A DNA stretch of 64,000 nt from JAITWN01 sp034002745 (GTDB lineage: Bacteria > Pseudomonadota > Gammaproteobacteria > SZUA-140). This document shows, piece after piece, positions 9,368 to 18,671 of the stretch (within the stretch, counting starts at the first letter, position 1; each line of letters starts with the position of its first letter). The position numbers were made by a program, and so were the translations under genes. A model generated the notes under the pieces. It saw only the letters and a program-made list of their open reading frames with translations, was not told where the DNA came from and searched no databases. The stretch lies in NCBI GenBank assembly GCA_034002745.1, contig JAVEZY010000001.1, positions 124,001 to 188,000 on the forward strand, given 5' to 3'.

Positions 9368-10713
9368 GTGCCCACATACTGGTCATCGATGACGAGCGCG
9401 ACATCGGCGAGACGGTCCGCGACATTCTCGTCGATGAAGGTTACGAGGTCAGCCTGGCCGAAACCGCCGAGGAGGCGCGCAGGGCGCGTCGCGCACGACG
9501 TCCGGATCTGGTCCTCATGGATGTATGGCTGCCGGATACCGATGGGGTGACTCTGCTTCGTGAATGGAAGCAGCAGATCGGCTTCACGGCTCCGGTGATC
9601 ATGATTTCCGGCCATGCCACGGTGGAGACCGCGGTCGAGGCAACGCGTCTCGGCGCCTATGATTTCATCGAGAAGCCGCTGTCGCTGTCGAAGCTCCTAC
9701 TCACGGTGCAGCGCGCGCTGGAAGCCGACAGGCTGCATCGGGAGAACATCGATCTTCGTCGCCAGACGCAGACCTTGCCCGAACCCGTCGGTGGCAGTCT
9801 CATCATGCGGGCGCTGCGCGATCAGGCGCAGCGCATCGCCCGTCACCACGCCTGGGTGCTCATCAGCGGCGAGGCGGGGGCGGGAAAGGAACTGCTTGCA
9901 CGCTACCTGCATGCCAGCGGCCCGCGCAGCAACGGTCCCTTCGTCGAGGTCGGTGTGGCTACGCTGGCCAGCGAGAATGCGGCGGTGGCGCTGTTCGGCT
10001 CCGAGCAGGGCAGCGATGTGCGCTATGGTTATCTGGAGCAGGCCAATGGCGGCACGCTGTTTCTGGGTGAAGTGGCCGACATGGATCCCGCGGTGCAGAC
10101 CAAGCTGCTCGGTGCGCTGGAGAGCAAGTCTTTCGTGCGCGTCGGCGGCAGGGAGCCCGTACAGTTCGATGCGCGGGTGGTGGCGGCCACCCATCACGAT
10201 CTGCAGGAGCACCTTGCCGCAGGCCGCTTCCGCGAGGATCTCTATTACCAGTTGAACGTGGTGCCGCTGCGGGTGGCGCCGCTGCGGGACCATGCGGAAG
10301 ACGTCCCGGAGCTGCTCGAGCACTATGTCGAACTGTTCGTCCACCAGGACAACCTGCCGCGGCGGCGATTCACCGATGGCGCCCTGCGGCGCCTGTGCAT
10401 GCATGACTGGCCCGGAAATGTGCGCGAGCTGAAGAATCTGGTGCAGCGCCTGCTGATACTCGGAACCGGAGAGGAAATCGATGCGTCTGAGGTCGAGGAC
10501 GCGCTCGCCGGGCGTGCGCGACAGACGGCATTGCCGATCAGCTTCGACGCGCCCCTGCGCGCGGCGCGGATGGAATTCGAGCGCGCCTACTTCGAGTATC
10601 AACTCGAAGCTCTCGGCGGGAACGTGGCGGAAGTCGCTCAGCGCGCGGGCATCGAACGCACTCATCTATATCGTAAACTGCGCATGCTGGGCATCAAGCC
10701 CCGCAACGATTAG
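9364..10713 (+). CDS. ntrX: NtrX-type response regulator with atypical AAA+ domain
   Basis: Partner regulator of the upstream kinase (ATGA overlap), 449 residues. The receiver domain has Asp9/Asp10, phosphoacceptor Asp53 and the FIEKP lysine. The sigma-54-type AAA+ domain has a P-loop GEAGAGKE (about 169-176). However, the GAFTGA loop that contacts sigma-54 is absent (the region reads LFGSEQGSDVRYGYLEQA), and the usual Walker B DE reads GE in GGTLFLGEVADM. A Fis-type helix-turn-helix ends the protein (GGNVAEVAQRAGIERTHLYR). The domain order is that of NtrX, but the losses suggest it does not activate sigma-54 promoters and may act as a DNA-binding regulator instead. Confidence 0.87.
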   Translation: MSAHILVIDDERDIGETVRDILVDEGYEVSLAETAEEARRARRARRPDLVLMDVWLPDTDGVTLLREWKQQIGFTAPVIMISGHATVETAVEATRLGAYDFIEKPLSLSKLLLTVQRALEADRLHRENIDLRRQTQTLPEPVGGSLIMRALRDQAQRIARHHAWVLISGEAGAGKELLARYLHASGPRSNGPFVEVGVATLASENAAVALFGSEQGSDVRYGYLEQANGGTLFLGEVADMDPAVQTKLLGALESKSFVRVGGREPVQFDARVVAATHHDLQEHLAAGRFREDLYYQLNVVPLRVAPLRDHAEDVPELLEHYVELFVHQDNLPRRRFTDGALRRLCMHDWPGNVRELKNLVQRLLILGTGEEIDASEVEDALAGRARQTALPISFDAPLRAARMEFERAYFEYQLEALGGNVAEVAQRAGIERTHLYRKLRMLGIKPRND

Positions 10714-10731
10714 TCAACGAAGTCGAGGCCA

Positions 10732-12105
10732 ATGAAGATCATCGTGCTTGGTGCTGGACAGGTCGGGGCTTCGGTGGCGGAGACGCTGTCGAACGAAGCC
10801 AACGATATTACCGTTGTCGACAGCGATCCGCGCCGGCTGCACGATCTGCAGGAGCGTCACGATCTGCGTACGGTGATGGGCGAGGCGGCGCATCCCGGGG
10901 TGCTTCGCCGAGCTGGCGCGGAAGACGCCGATATGATCATCGCCGTGACCAACAGCGACGAAACCAATATGATCGCCTGCCAGGTGGCTTACTCGCTGTT
11001 CCATACGCCAACCAAGATCGCGCGGGTGCGGGCGCGCGATTATCTGGATGCGCCGGATCTGTTCAGTCAGGAGGCGTTGCCGATCGATGTGGTGATCAGT
11101 CCGGAAAAACTGGTCATCGATCAGCTGCAAAGACTGATCGAGTATCCCGGCGCGCTGCAGGTTCTCGATTTCGCCGGAGGGCGGGCGCAGCTGGTGGCGA
11201 CAGAGGCCTACTATGGCGGTCCTCTGGTCGGGCATCAGCTTCGTGATCTGGCAACCCGCATTCCGGGCGACAGGGCCCGGGTGGCCGCCATCTTCCGTCG
11301 CGGCGCTCCCATCATTCCCCAGGGCGATACGGTGATCGAGGTCGATGACGAGGTCTTCTTCATCGCCGCGACGCGCGACATTCGCGTGGTGATGGGCGAG
11401 ATGAGGCGTCTCGACCGCGAGGTGCGCCGCATCATGCTGGTCGGCGGGGGAAATATCGGGCTTGGTCTGGCGGCGGCCCTCGAACAGCGTTATCACGTCA
11501 AGGTGATCGAGCACGATCCTGCGAGGGTGCAGCGCATTTCACAGGAGCTCGGTCGCAGTCTCGTGTTGCTCGGCGACGCCGCCGACGAGGATCTGCTGGT
11601 CGAGGAGAACATCGAGAACACCGATGTGTTCTGCGCCGTGACCAATGACGATGAGGCGAACATCCTGTCCGGAATGCTGGCCAAGCGCCTCGGCGCCCGC
11701 AAGGTGATCTCGCTGATCAATCGCGGAGCCTATGTCGATCTGGTGCAAAGCGGCGACATAGACATTGCCATTTCTCCCTACCACGCCACCATCGGTACCC
11801 TGCTGGCGCATATTCGGCGCGGCGACGTGGTGATGGTGCACTCTCTGCGTCGCGGCGCCGCAGAAGCGATCGAGGCGGTGGCGCATGGGGACCGCAAGAC
11901 ATCGCGTGTAGTGGATCGCGCGGTGGGCGAGATCCGGCTGCCACCGCAGACGACCATCGGCGCCATCGTGCGCGGCGACGACGTCATCATGGCCCATCAC
12001 GACACCGTCATCGAGGCCGAGGATCACGTCATCCTGTTCGTGGTCGACAAGAAGCGCATTGCCGAGGTGGAACGTCTGTTCCAGGTCGGCGTGACCTTCT
12101 TCTGA
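10732..12105 (+). CDS. trkA: Trk potassium transporter NAD-binding subunit TrkA
   Basis: Cytoplasmic regulatory subunit of Trk potassium uptake, 457 residues. It has two RCK modules, each starting with a dinucleotide fold: VLGAGQVGASVAE at residue 4 on, and LVGGGNIGLGLAAALE near residue 237. Each is followed by a TrkA-C domain. The length matches E. coli TrkA (458). It lies 18 bases after the NtrX-type gene and 33 bases before trkH, so the transporter and the two-component system probably share a transcript. Confidence 0.96.
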   Translation: MKIIVLGAGQVGASVAETLSNEANDITVVDSDPRRLHDLQERHDLRTVMGEAAHPGVLRRAGAEDADMIIAVTNSDETNMIACQVAYSLFHTPTKIARVRARDYLDAPDLFSQEALPIDVVISPEKLVIDQLQRLIEYPGALQVLDFAGGRAQLVATEAYYGGPLVGHQLRDLATRIPGDRARVAAIFRRGAPIIPQGDTVIEVDDEVFFIAATRDIRVVMGEMRRLDREVRRIMLVGGGNIGLGLAAALEQRYHVKVIEHDPARVQRISQELGRSLVLLGDAADEDLLVEENIENTDVFCAVTNDDEANILSGMLAKRLGARKVISLINRGAYVDLVQSGDIDIAISPYHATIGTLLAHIRRGDVVMVHSLRRGAAEAIEAVAHGDRKTSRVVDRAVGEIRLPPQTTIGAIVRGDDVIMAHHDTVIEAEDHVILFVVDKKRIAEVERLFQVGVTFF

Positions 12106-12138
12106 CACGGCGGCGAATCCGCCACGGCGGGAGCGGGT

Positions 12139-13578
12139 ATGCAGCTGCGCGCCATACAGTACATTGTCTTCCTGGGGCTGACTCTGTTCAGCCTGTCCAT
12201 GATGCCGCCGGCGGTGATCGCGCTGGCGCAGGGCGAGGACACGGGCTTCGTGTTCCTCGCGTGCGGCCTTGTGCTGGCGGCGATCGGCGTCGGTGGATGG
12301 CTGCCGGTTCGCAATCGCCCCGTCGAACTGCGCTTGCGCGACGGCTTTCTGGTGGTGGTGGCATTGTGGGGCGCGATCGGGCTTGCCGGCATGGTGCCAT
12401 TCCTGTTCACGCCAGGCCTGGCGCCGATGGATGCGCTTTTCGAATCGGTTTCGGGGCTCACTACCACCGGCGCCACCGTAATTCCCGGGCTCGATGAGCT
12501 GCCACGCTCTACGCTTTTCTATCGACAGCAACTGCAGTGGATCGGCGGCATGGGCGTCATCGTGCTTGCCGCGGCGATCATGCCCATGCTGGGCATCGGC
12601 GGCATGCAGCTTTATCGCGCCTGGACCCCGGGTCCCATGAAGTACAACAAACTGTCCGCGCGTCTGGCGCAGAGTGCCCGCGGGTTGTGGTATGTGTATC
12701 TCGGATTCACCGTGGCCTGTGCGCTGGGCTACTGGCTGGCCGGAATGACTCTTTTCGATGCCGTGGCTCACGCGATGTCCACCGTGTCCCTGGGCGGATT
12801 CTCGACTCATGATGCGAACTTCGCCTGGTTCGGGAGTCCCGCGATCGAGGCCGTGGCGGTCGCTTTCATGCTGCTTGCAGGGGTCAATTTCGCTCTCCAT
12901 TTTCTCGTCTGGCGGGGCGGTACGCTGCGCCCCTATCGGGAGAGCGCGGAGCTGAAGGCTTACCTGCTGTTCCTGGCCTTCGTCGCCTCTCTGACCGTGC
13001 TGTCCCTCGCCATGACGGCCTTCGAATTCACCTATGCGGCACGGCATGGAATTTTTGCGGCGGTATCGATGATGGTAACGGCGGGATTCACCTCCACTGA
13101 TCATCACCTCTGGCCGCTGTTCGTGCCCCTGCTGCTGCTGATGGCTAGCTTTGTCGGCGGCTGCGCCGGTTCGCCCGCGGGTGGTTTGAAGGTGTTCCGG
13201 GTGCTGCTGTTGATGAAGCAGGTGGGACGCGAGGTCCGCCGGCTGGTGCATCCCAATGCCGCCTTTTTCATCCGGATAGGCAATCAGGATGCGAACGCCG
13301 AGGTGATCGACGCAGTGTGGGGTTATTTTTCGCTGTATATGTTCAGCTTCGTCGCCATGACCGTGGTCTTGAACATGTCGGGCATGGATATGGTCACGGC
13401 GTTCTCGGCGGTCGCTGCCTGTATCAACAATCTCGGCCCGGGACTGGGCGAGGTAGCGCACGATTATGCCGAGCTCGATGGCGGCGCCAAGGCGATATTG
13501 TGTGCGGCGATGTTGATCGGGCGCCTGGAGATCTTTACTCTGCTTCTGTTGCTGACACCCGGATTCTGGAGAAAGTGA
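12139..13578 (+). CDS. trkH: Trk potassium uptake channel subunit TrkH
   Basis: Integral membrane potassium-conducting subunit, 479 residues with repeated membrane-pore-membrane units. The four selectivity-filter segments can be seen: SVSGLTTTGATV, TVSLGGFSTHDANF, MVTAGFTSTDHH and INNLGPGLGEV. It pairs with the preceding TrkA. Its stop overlaps the start of the following methyltransferase gene (ATGA). Confidence 0.95.
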   Translation: MQLRAIQYIVFLGLTLFSLSMMPPAVIALAQGEDTGFVFLACGLVLAAIGVGGWLPVRNRPVELRLRDGFLVVVALWGAIGLAGMVPFLFTPGLAPMDALFESVSGLTTTGATVIPGLDELPRSTLFYRQQLQWIGGMGVIVLAAAIMPMLGIGGMQLYRAWTPGPMKYNKLSARLAQSARGLWYVYLGFTVACALGYWLAGMTLFDAVAHAMSTVSLGGFSTHDANFAWFGSPAIEAVAVAFMLLAGVNFALHFLVWRGGTLRPYRESAELKAYLLFLAFVASLTVLSLAMTAFEFTYAARHGIFAAVSMMVTAGFTSTDHHLWPLFVPLLLLMASFVGGCAGSPAGGLKVFRVLLLMKQVGREVRRLVHPNAAFFIRIGNQDANAEVIDAVWGYFSLYMFSFVAMTVVLNMSGMDMVTAFSAVAACINNLGPGLGEVAHDYAELDGGAKAILCAAMLIGRLEIFTLLLLLTPGFWRK

Positions 13579-14165
13579 TGGAAGACGCCAGGGAAAAGTG
13601 GGATGCGATCTATCGCGACAAGACCCAGCTGCCTGCGCCTGCGACGCGGGTGCTTGCAGAGAACCTGCACCTGCTGCCCGAGGGTGGCGATGCGCTCGAG
13701 CTGGCCTGCGGCCTGGCGGGAAATGCCACCCTGCTCGCGCAGCGCGGATTCAGCGCGCACGCCTGGGATATCTCCCCGGTGGTCACCGCGCGTCTGACGG
13801 AGTTCGCGCGCGCGAACGGTCTCCCGCTGCAAGCGCAGGCGCGGGACCTGGTTGCGTCACCTCCGCAGCCGAACAGCTGGGATGTGATCGTGGTCGCTCA
13901 CTTTCTGGATCGCGGTCTGTTCCCGTTCATTACGGCGGCACTGCGACCCGGCGGTCTGCTCTTCTATCAGACGTTCACCCGCAGCAGTGTGACCGGCACC
14001 GGACCGAAGAACCTCGACTTCCGGCTGGCTTCCAATGAACTGCTTTCACTGTGCGCGGGATTGGAGGTGCTGGTATATCGCGAAGAGGGATTGGCCGGTG
14101 ACATCCGACAGGGGCTGCGCGATGAGGCGCTGATCGTTGCGCGGCGCAGCGAGCGCGATCAGTAG
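13578..14165 (+). CDS. Class I SAM-dependent methyltransferase (TehB-like)
   Basis: A 195-residue Rossmann methyltransferase. Motif I is LELACGLAGNATLLAQRG, and later motifs read WDVIVVAHFL and LRPGGLLFYQTF. The opening (EKWDAIYRDK) is like small methyltransferases annotated as tellurite-resistance TehB-like, but substrate cannot be deduced. It starts on the trkH stop codon and converges with the acyltransferase gene (7-base overlap at the 3' ends). Confidence 0.75.
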   Translation: MEDAREKWDAIYRDKTQLPAPATRVLAENLHLLPEGGDALELACGLAGNATLLAQRGFSAHAWDISPVVTARLTEFARANGLPLQAQARDLVASPPQPNSWDVIVVAHFLDRGLFPFITAALRPGGLLFYQTFTRSSVTGTGPKNLDFRLASNELLSLCAGLEVLVYREEGLAGDIRQGLRDEALIVARRSERDQ

Positions 14166-15040
14166 CGGGGCGACATGCCATCAGGGCGGGTTCGAAACCG
14201 CTTGTAGTTCCACTGGTACTGTTCGGGGGCGCGGCGTACGCAGGCTTCGACGCCGGCATTCATCGCCGTGCATACGCTGACCGTGTCATCGCGCCTGAAG
14301 TCGCTGGTCATGGGCGAGAAGTGGATGCGGAATCCCGCGCCGCGAGGCAGACGCTCGGAGTGAACGAAGAACACCGGAACCTCGTATTTCTCCAGTAGCC
14401 GCGGCAGCAGCGTCATGGTGTAGGCATCGACCCCGAAGAACGGCGCAAACACGCCGCTTCCCGCCTGCGGCTCCTGGTCGGGCAGAAGTCCGATGAATTC
14501 CCCTCTGCCGAGTGCGCGATATAGGTGGCGGATGCCACCCGCGCTGGTCGGCACCAGGCGGGCGCCGAAGCGCTCACGCGAACCGCGCATGTACTCTTCC
14601 AGGCCCTTCATGCGCGGCGGACGGTAGAGGCTGGTGAGCGGATAGAGGGTGGAGCAGTAGAGGCCGACGAGCTCCCAGTTGCCGAGATGCGGCGTCATCA
14701 GGATGGCTCCTCGGCCGTCACGCAGGGCGGCGTCGACCGGCTCGCGTCCGTCCACGGCTTTCACCAGGCTGAGTACGCGATCCGGCGGCCAGTGCCAGAG
14801 TGCGCCGGTCTCGGCCACGGTGCGGCCGGTCCCGCGCAGCGAGCGCGAAGCCAGGCGGCGCTGCTCCGAAGGGCTCAGTTCGGGAAAGCACAATTCCACA
14901 TTGCGATGGGTAATGGTGCGGATGCGTCCCGGAACGACCGCCAGTAGACCGCCCAGCGCGGCGCCAAGCGCGTGTGCGCCACGCAGTGGCAGCGCGGCGC
15001 AAAGCCGCATGAACAGCCTGATGATCGTTTCGCGCTTCAA
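14159..15040 (-). CDS. Lysophospholipid/lipid A acyltransferase (LpxL/HtrB family)
   Basis: A 293-residue membrane-associated acyltransferase that adds a secondary acyl chain to lipid A. It has the HxxxxE catalytic motif (His118 to Glu123 in PHLGNWELVG), the SLYRPPR substrate motif, a GLLPDQEP stretch and a C-terminal YQWNYKRFRTRP, all typical of the LpxL/LpxM family. The N-terminus is hydrophobic (LCAALPLRGAHALGAALGGL). Lauroyl versus myristoyl specificity cannot be told from sequence, so no symbol is given. It is divergent from metH with 85 bases between starts. Confidence 0.88.
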   Translation of the reverse strand: MKRETIIRLFMRLCAALPLRGAHALGAALGGLLAVVPGRIRTITHRNVELCFPELSPSEQRRLASRSLRGTGRTVAETGALWHWPPDRVLSLVKAVDGREPVDAALRDGRGAILMTPHLGNWELVGLYCSTLYPLTSLYRPPRMKGLEEYMRGSRERFGARLVPTSAGGIRHLYRALGRGEFIGLLPDQEPQAGSGVFAPFFGVDAYTMTLLPRLLEKYEVPVFFVHSERLPRGAGFRIHFSPMTSDFRRDDTVSVCTAMNAGVEACVRRAPEQYQWNYKRFRTRPDGMSPRY

Positions 15041-15125
15041 AACCGCGTCCTGGCCTGTGGGGCGTTCCGTTTTGGGGGTATCATATCAGGTTTGATTCAA
15101 TCGCCAGTCGGCTCGAGGTGGGGCA

Positions 15126-17699
15126 GTGGAACGGGAAAACTTCATCGATCGTCTGCGCCGTCGCGTACTGCTGTGCGATGGCGGAACCGGCACGCTCATC
15201 CAGGCGGAAAATTGGGATGTCGAAAAGGATTTCCTGGGCCTGGAAAATTGCTCGGAGATTCTCTGCAGCACGCGCCCCGATTTCGTGCGCAAGGTACATC
15301 GTGCCTACTTCGAGGCCGGGGCCGATTGCGTCGAGACCAATACCTTCGGCGCCAACAAGATCGTGTTCGCCGAGTTCGATCTGGTCGAGCGTACCTACGA
15401 ACTGAACCATCTGGCCGCGACGCAGGCCCGTGAAGTCGCGCAAGAGTTCAGTACGCCCGATTGGCCGCGGTATGTGCTTGGTTCGATGGGGCCAGGGACG
15501 CGCCTGCCGAGCCTGGGGCATACGGACTTCGATACGCTCGAGGATTCCTACTACGAACAGGCTCGCGGTCTGATCGATGGCGGCGTGGATGCGCTGCTGC
15601 TCGAAACCAATCAGGACCTGCTCACCATGAAGGCGGCCATCTGCGCCGCCCGCCGCGCCTTCGAGACCCAGGGGCGCTGTGTGCCGATCATCGCGCAGGT
15701 CACCATCGAGACTACCGGCACCATGCTGGTCGGTTCCGACATCGGCTGCGCGGTTACCACTCTCGCGGCAATGGATGTCGATGTCATTGGGTTGAATTGC
15801 GCTACAGGCCCCGCCGAAATGACCGAGCATGTGGGATATCTGGGCGAGAACTGGCCGCGCCTGATATCGGTGATGCCGAATGCCGGCCTGCCCATGCTGG
15901 TCGACGGACGGACTGAATATCCGTTGGGTCCGGATGAGCTCGCGGACTGGCAGCAGCGTTTCATCGAGGAGGATGGCGTCAATCTGATCGGCGGCTGCTG
16001 TGGCACCACGCCGGCGCACATCGCCCGCCTGCGGGAAATGTTGGACAGCCGCCCCGATCCGGCTCCACGCGCGCGGCAAGTCGAGCTGGTTGCGGCGCTC
16101 AGCTCGCTCTACACCAGCGTTCCCTTGCGTCAGGAGAACGCGGTGTTCGCGATCGGTGAGCGTTCGAACGCCAATGGTTCGAAAAAGTTCCGCGAACTGC
16201 TGGCGATGGAGGACTGGGATGGCCTGGTCGGCGTCGGTCGCGAGCAGGTGAAGGAAGGCTCGCATGCCCTCGATGTCTGTGTCGCATATGTGGGGCGACC
16301 GGAGGCTTCCGACATGACAGAGGTGGTGAGCAGGTATCGGGGGCAAATCTCGGTGCCGCTGGTCATCGATTCCACTGAAACGCCTGTGCTCGAGACTGCG
16401 CTCAAGCTGATCGGTGGCAAGTGCATGATCAACTCAATCAACTTCGAGGACGGCGAGGAAAAGGCCGAGCACGTGCTTGGCTATGCCAAGCGCTATGGCG
16501 CCGCATTGGTGGCGCTCACCATCGATGAGGAGGGCATGGCGAAGAGCGTCGAGCGCAAGCTCGAGATCGCGCATCGCCTGTATCGCTTCGCGGTGGAGAA
16601 GCATGGGCTGCCGCCGTCCGATCTCGTCTTCGACCCGCTGACGTTCACCATCTGCACCGGCGTCAACGAGGATCGCGAGCACGGCATCAACACGCTGAAT
16701 GCGATCGAGGCGATTGCCCGAGAGCTGCCCGAGTGCCAGATCATGCTCGGTCTGTCGAACATCTCCTTCGGCTTGTCGCCGGCAGCGCGCCACGTGCTGA
16801 ATTCTGTGTTCCTGCATCACGCGCAGGCGCGTGGCATGACGGCCGCGATCATCCATGTGTCGAAGATCCTGCCGCTGCACCGCATCCCCGAAGAGCAACG
16901 CATTGCCGCCGAGGATCTGATCTTCAACAATCATCGCGAGGGCCGCGATCCCCTGCTTTACTTCGTCGAGCTGTTTCGCGACGTAAAGATGGAAAGTGCG
17001 GCCCGGGTTCGGCCGGAAACGATCGAGGAGGTGCTCAAGCAGCGCATCGTCGATGGCGATCGCCAGGGGCTGGACGAGGATCTGCGCAAGGCGCTCGAAA
17101 AGTATTCTCCGCTCGAGGTCATCAATACCTTCCTGCTCGATGGCATGAAGGTCGTGGGCGAGCTGTTCGGATCGGGTCAGATGCAGCTTCCGTTCGTGCT
17201 GCAGTCCGCCGAAACCATGAAGGCGGCGGTCGCTTTCCTCGAGCCTTATATGGAGAAGACGAGCGGCTCGGAGAAGGGCACGCTGGTGCTGGCCACGGTG
17301 AAGGGCGACGTGCACGACATCGGCAAGAATCTGGTCGATATCATCCTCACCAACAACGGCTACAAGGTGGTGAACCTCGGCATCAAGCAGCCGATCGGCA
17401 ACATCATCGATGCCGCGCGCGAACATCAGGCGGATGCCGTCGGCATGTCGGGCCTGCTGGTGAAGTCGACGGTGATCATGAAGGAGAACCTCGAGGAGAT
17501 GCAGCGTCAGGGCATCGATCTGCCGGTGCTGCTCGGCGGCGCCGCGCTCACGCGCCGTTATGTGGAGAGTGACTGCCGGGCCGTCTACGCGCGCGCCGAT
17601 CACGTACACTATGCGAAGGATGCCTTCAGCGGACTGCGCCTGATGGATGGGATCATCGGCAGCAGGAATCAGGCGCGCGAGGAGGCGGGCAAGGGCTGA
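15126..17699 (+). CDS. metH: Cobalamin-dependent methionine synthase lacking the activation domain
   Basis: Transfers the methyl group of 5-methyltetrahydrofolate to homocysteine through cobalamin. The GTG start follows a GAGGTGGGG ribosome-binding site. Domains in order: homocysteine-binding barrel with zinc cysteines (GLNCATGP and GGCCGTT), pterin-binding barrel (FAIGERSNANGSKKFRELL on), four-helix cap, and B12-binding Rossmann domain with DVHDIGKN, in which His730 is the lower axial ligand. The protein ends at residue 857, just after the B12 domain, whereas E. coli MetH has about 1227 residues. The missing C-terminal domain reactivates oxidised cob(II)alamin using SAM and flavodoxin. The frame is clean to its stop, so this looks like a natural short form. 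Confidence 0.92.
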   Translation: MERENFIDRLRRRVLLCDGGTGTLIQAENWDVEKDFLGLENCSEILCSTRPDFVRKVHRAYFEAGADCVETNTFGANKIVFAEFDLVERTYELNHLAATQAREVAQEFSTPDWPRYVLGSMGPGTRLPSLGHTDFDTLEDSYYEQARGLIDGGVDALLLETNQDLLTMKAAICAARRAFETQGRCVPIIAQVTIETTGTMLVGSDIGCAVTTLAAMDVDVIGLNCATGPAEMTEHVGYLGENWPRLISVMPNAGLPMLVDGRTEYPLGPDELADWQQRFIEEDGVNLIGGCCGTTPAHIARLREMLDSRPDPAPRARQVELVAALSSLYTSVPLRQENAVFAIGERSNANGSKKFRELLAMEDWDGLVGVGREQVKEGSHALDVCVAYVGRPEASDMTEVVSRYRGQISVPLVIDSTETPVLETALKLIGGKCMINSINFEDGEEKAEHVLGYAKRYGAALVALTIDEEGMAKSVERKLEIAHRLYRFAVEKHGLPPSDLVFDPLTFTICTGVNEDREHGINTLNAIEAIARELPECQIMLGLSNISFGLSPAARHVLNSVFLHHAQARGMTAAIIHVSKILPLHRIPEEQRIAAEDLIFNNHREGRDPLLYFVELFRDVKMESAARVRPETIEEVLKQRIVDGDRQGLDEDLRKALEKYSPLEVINTFLLDGMKVVGELFGSGQMQLPFVLQSAETMKAAVAFLEPYMEKTSGSEKGTLVLATVKGDVHDIGKNLVDIILTNNGYKVVNLGIKQPIGNIIDAAREHQADAVGMSGLLVKSTVIMKENLEEMQRQGIDLPVLLGGAALTRRYVESDCRAVYARADHVHYAKDAFSGLRLMDGIIGSRNQAREEAGKG

Positions 17700-17720
17700 G
17701 GTCAAGACGAGGACTGTTCA

Positions 17721-18671
17721 ATGATGGGTCTCTTTCCGGCCATCAAGCCCTTCGTGATCCATACGCTGGCAGTCGATGCGCCGCACGTCCTTCATGTGGA
17801 GGAGTGCGGCAATCCCGACGGGCTGCCGGTGGTGTTCATCCATGGCGGCCCGGGAGGGGGATGTGAAGCCTACCATCGCCGCTTCTTCGATCCGGATATC
17901 TACCGCGCAGTACTGTTTGATCAACGTGGCTGCGGTCGCTCGGTACCGCATGCCGAAGTCGCGGCCAATGACACCTTGGCGCTGGTCGCCGACATGGAGC
18001 GTATCCGCGAGCATCTCGGCATAGAGCGCTGGCTGCTGTTTGGCGGATCCTGGGGGTCGACCCTCGCGCTCGCCTACGCCGAAGCCCATCCCGAGCGCGT
18101 GCTCGGGATGGTGCTGCGCGGCATTTTCCTGTGCCGACCGCATGAGATCCGCTGGTTCTACCAGGAAGGCGCGAGCCGGCTGTTTCCCGACTACTGGGTC
18201 GAGTTCCTGCGCCCGATACCCGAGACCGAGCGCGGTGATCTCCTGCAAGCCTATCATCGGCGGCTCTTCGGCGACGACGAAGTCGCGCGCATGGCCGCGG
18301 CCAAGGCCTGGTCGCGCTGGGAGGCCAGGACCTCCACGCTGTTGCCGCGCAAGGAGATCGTCGATCATTTTTCGAATCCCTATACCGCGCTCGCTCTTGC
18401 TCGTATCGAGTGCCACTACTTCGCCAATGATTCCTTTCTGGAGCCGAATCAACTGTTGCGGGATGCCCATCGCATTGCATCCATTCCGGGATTCATCGTG
18501 CATGGCCGCTACGATGTCGTGTGTCCGGTGGAAAACGCCTGGGAGCTGCACGAAGCCTGGCCCGGCTCGCAGCTGCGCATCGTTCCCGACGCCGGCCATT
18601 CGGCCGCCGAGCCGGGCATAACCGACGCTCTTCTGCGCGCGCTCGCCGCGATGGCGGAGCGCATCGCGTGA
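17721..18671 (+). CDS. pip: Proline iminopeptidase (alpha/beta hydrolase, S33 family)
   Basis: Cleaves N-terminal proline from peptides. The 316-residue protein has the oxyanion motif HGGPGGG, the nucleophile elbow GGSWGS with Ser110, and the later acid and base in GRYDVVCP and DAGHSA. FDQRGCGRS is a hallmark of prolyl iminopeptidases as opposed to general hydrolases. Start is the first ATG of MMGLFPAIKP. It is followed by dtd with a GTGA overlap. Confidence 0.92.
   Translation: MMGLFPAIKPFVIHTLAVDAPHVLHVEECGNPDGLPVVFIHGGPGGGCEAYHRRFFDPDIYRAVLFDQRGCGRSVPHAEVAANDTLALVADMERIREHLGIERWLLFGGSWGSTLALAYAEAHPERVLGMVLRGIFLCRPHEIRWFYQEGASRLFPDYWVEFLRPIPETERGDLLQAYHRRLFGDDEVARMAAAKAWSRWEARTSTLLPRKEIVDHFSNPYTALALARIECHYFANDSFLEPNQLLRDAHRIASIPGFIVHGRYDVVCPVENAWELHEAWPGSQLRIVPDAGHSAAEPGITDALLRALAAMAERIA

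Noticed and set aside
11539..13461. 640-codon open frame antisense to trkA and trkH
   Set aside because: Composition is low-complexity Gln/His/Arg as expected from the reverse frame of GC-rich genes; both sense genes have complete family motifs.
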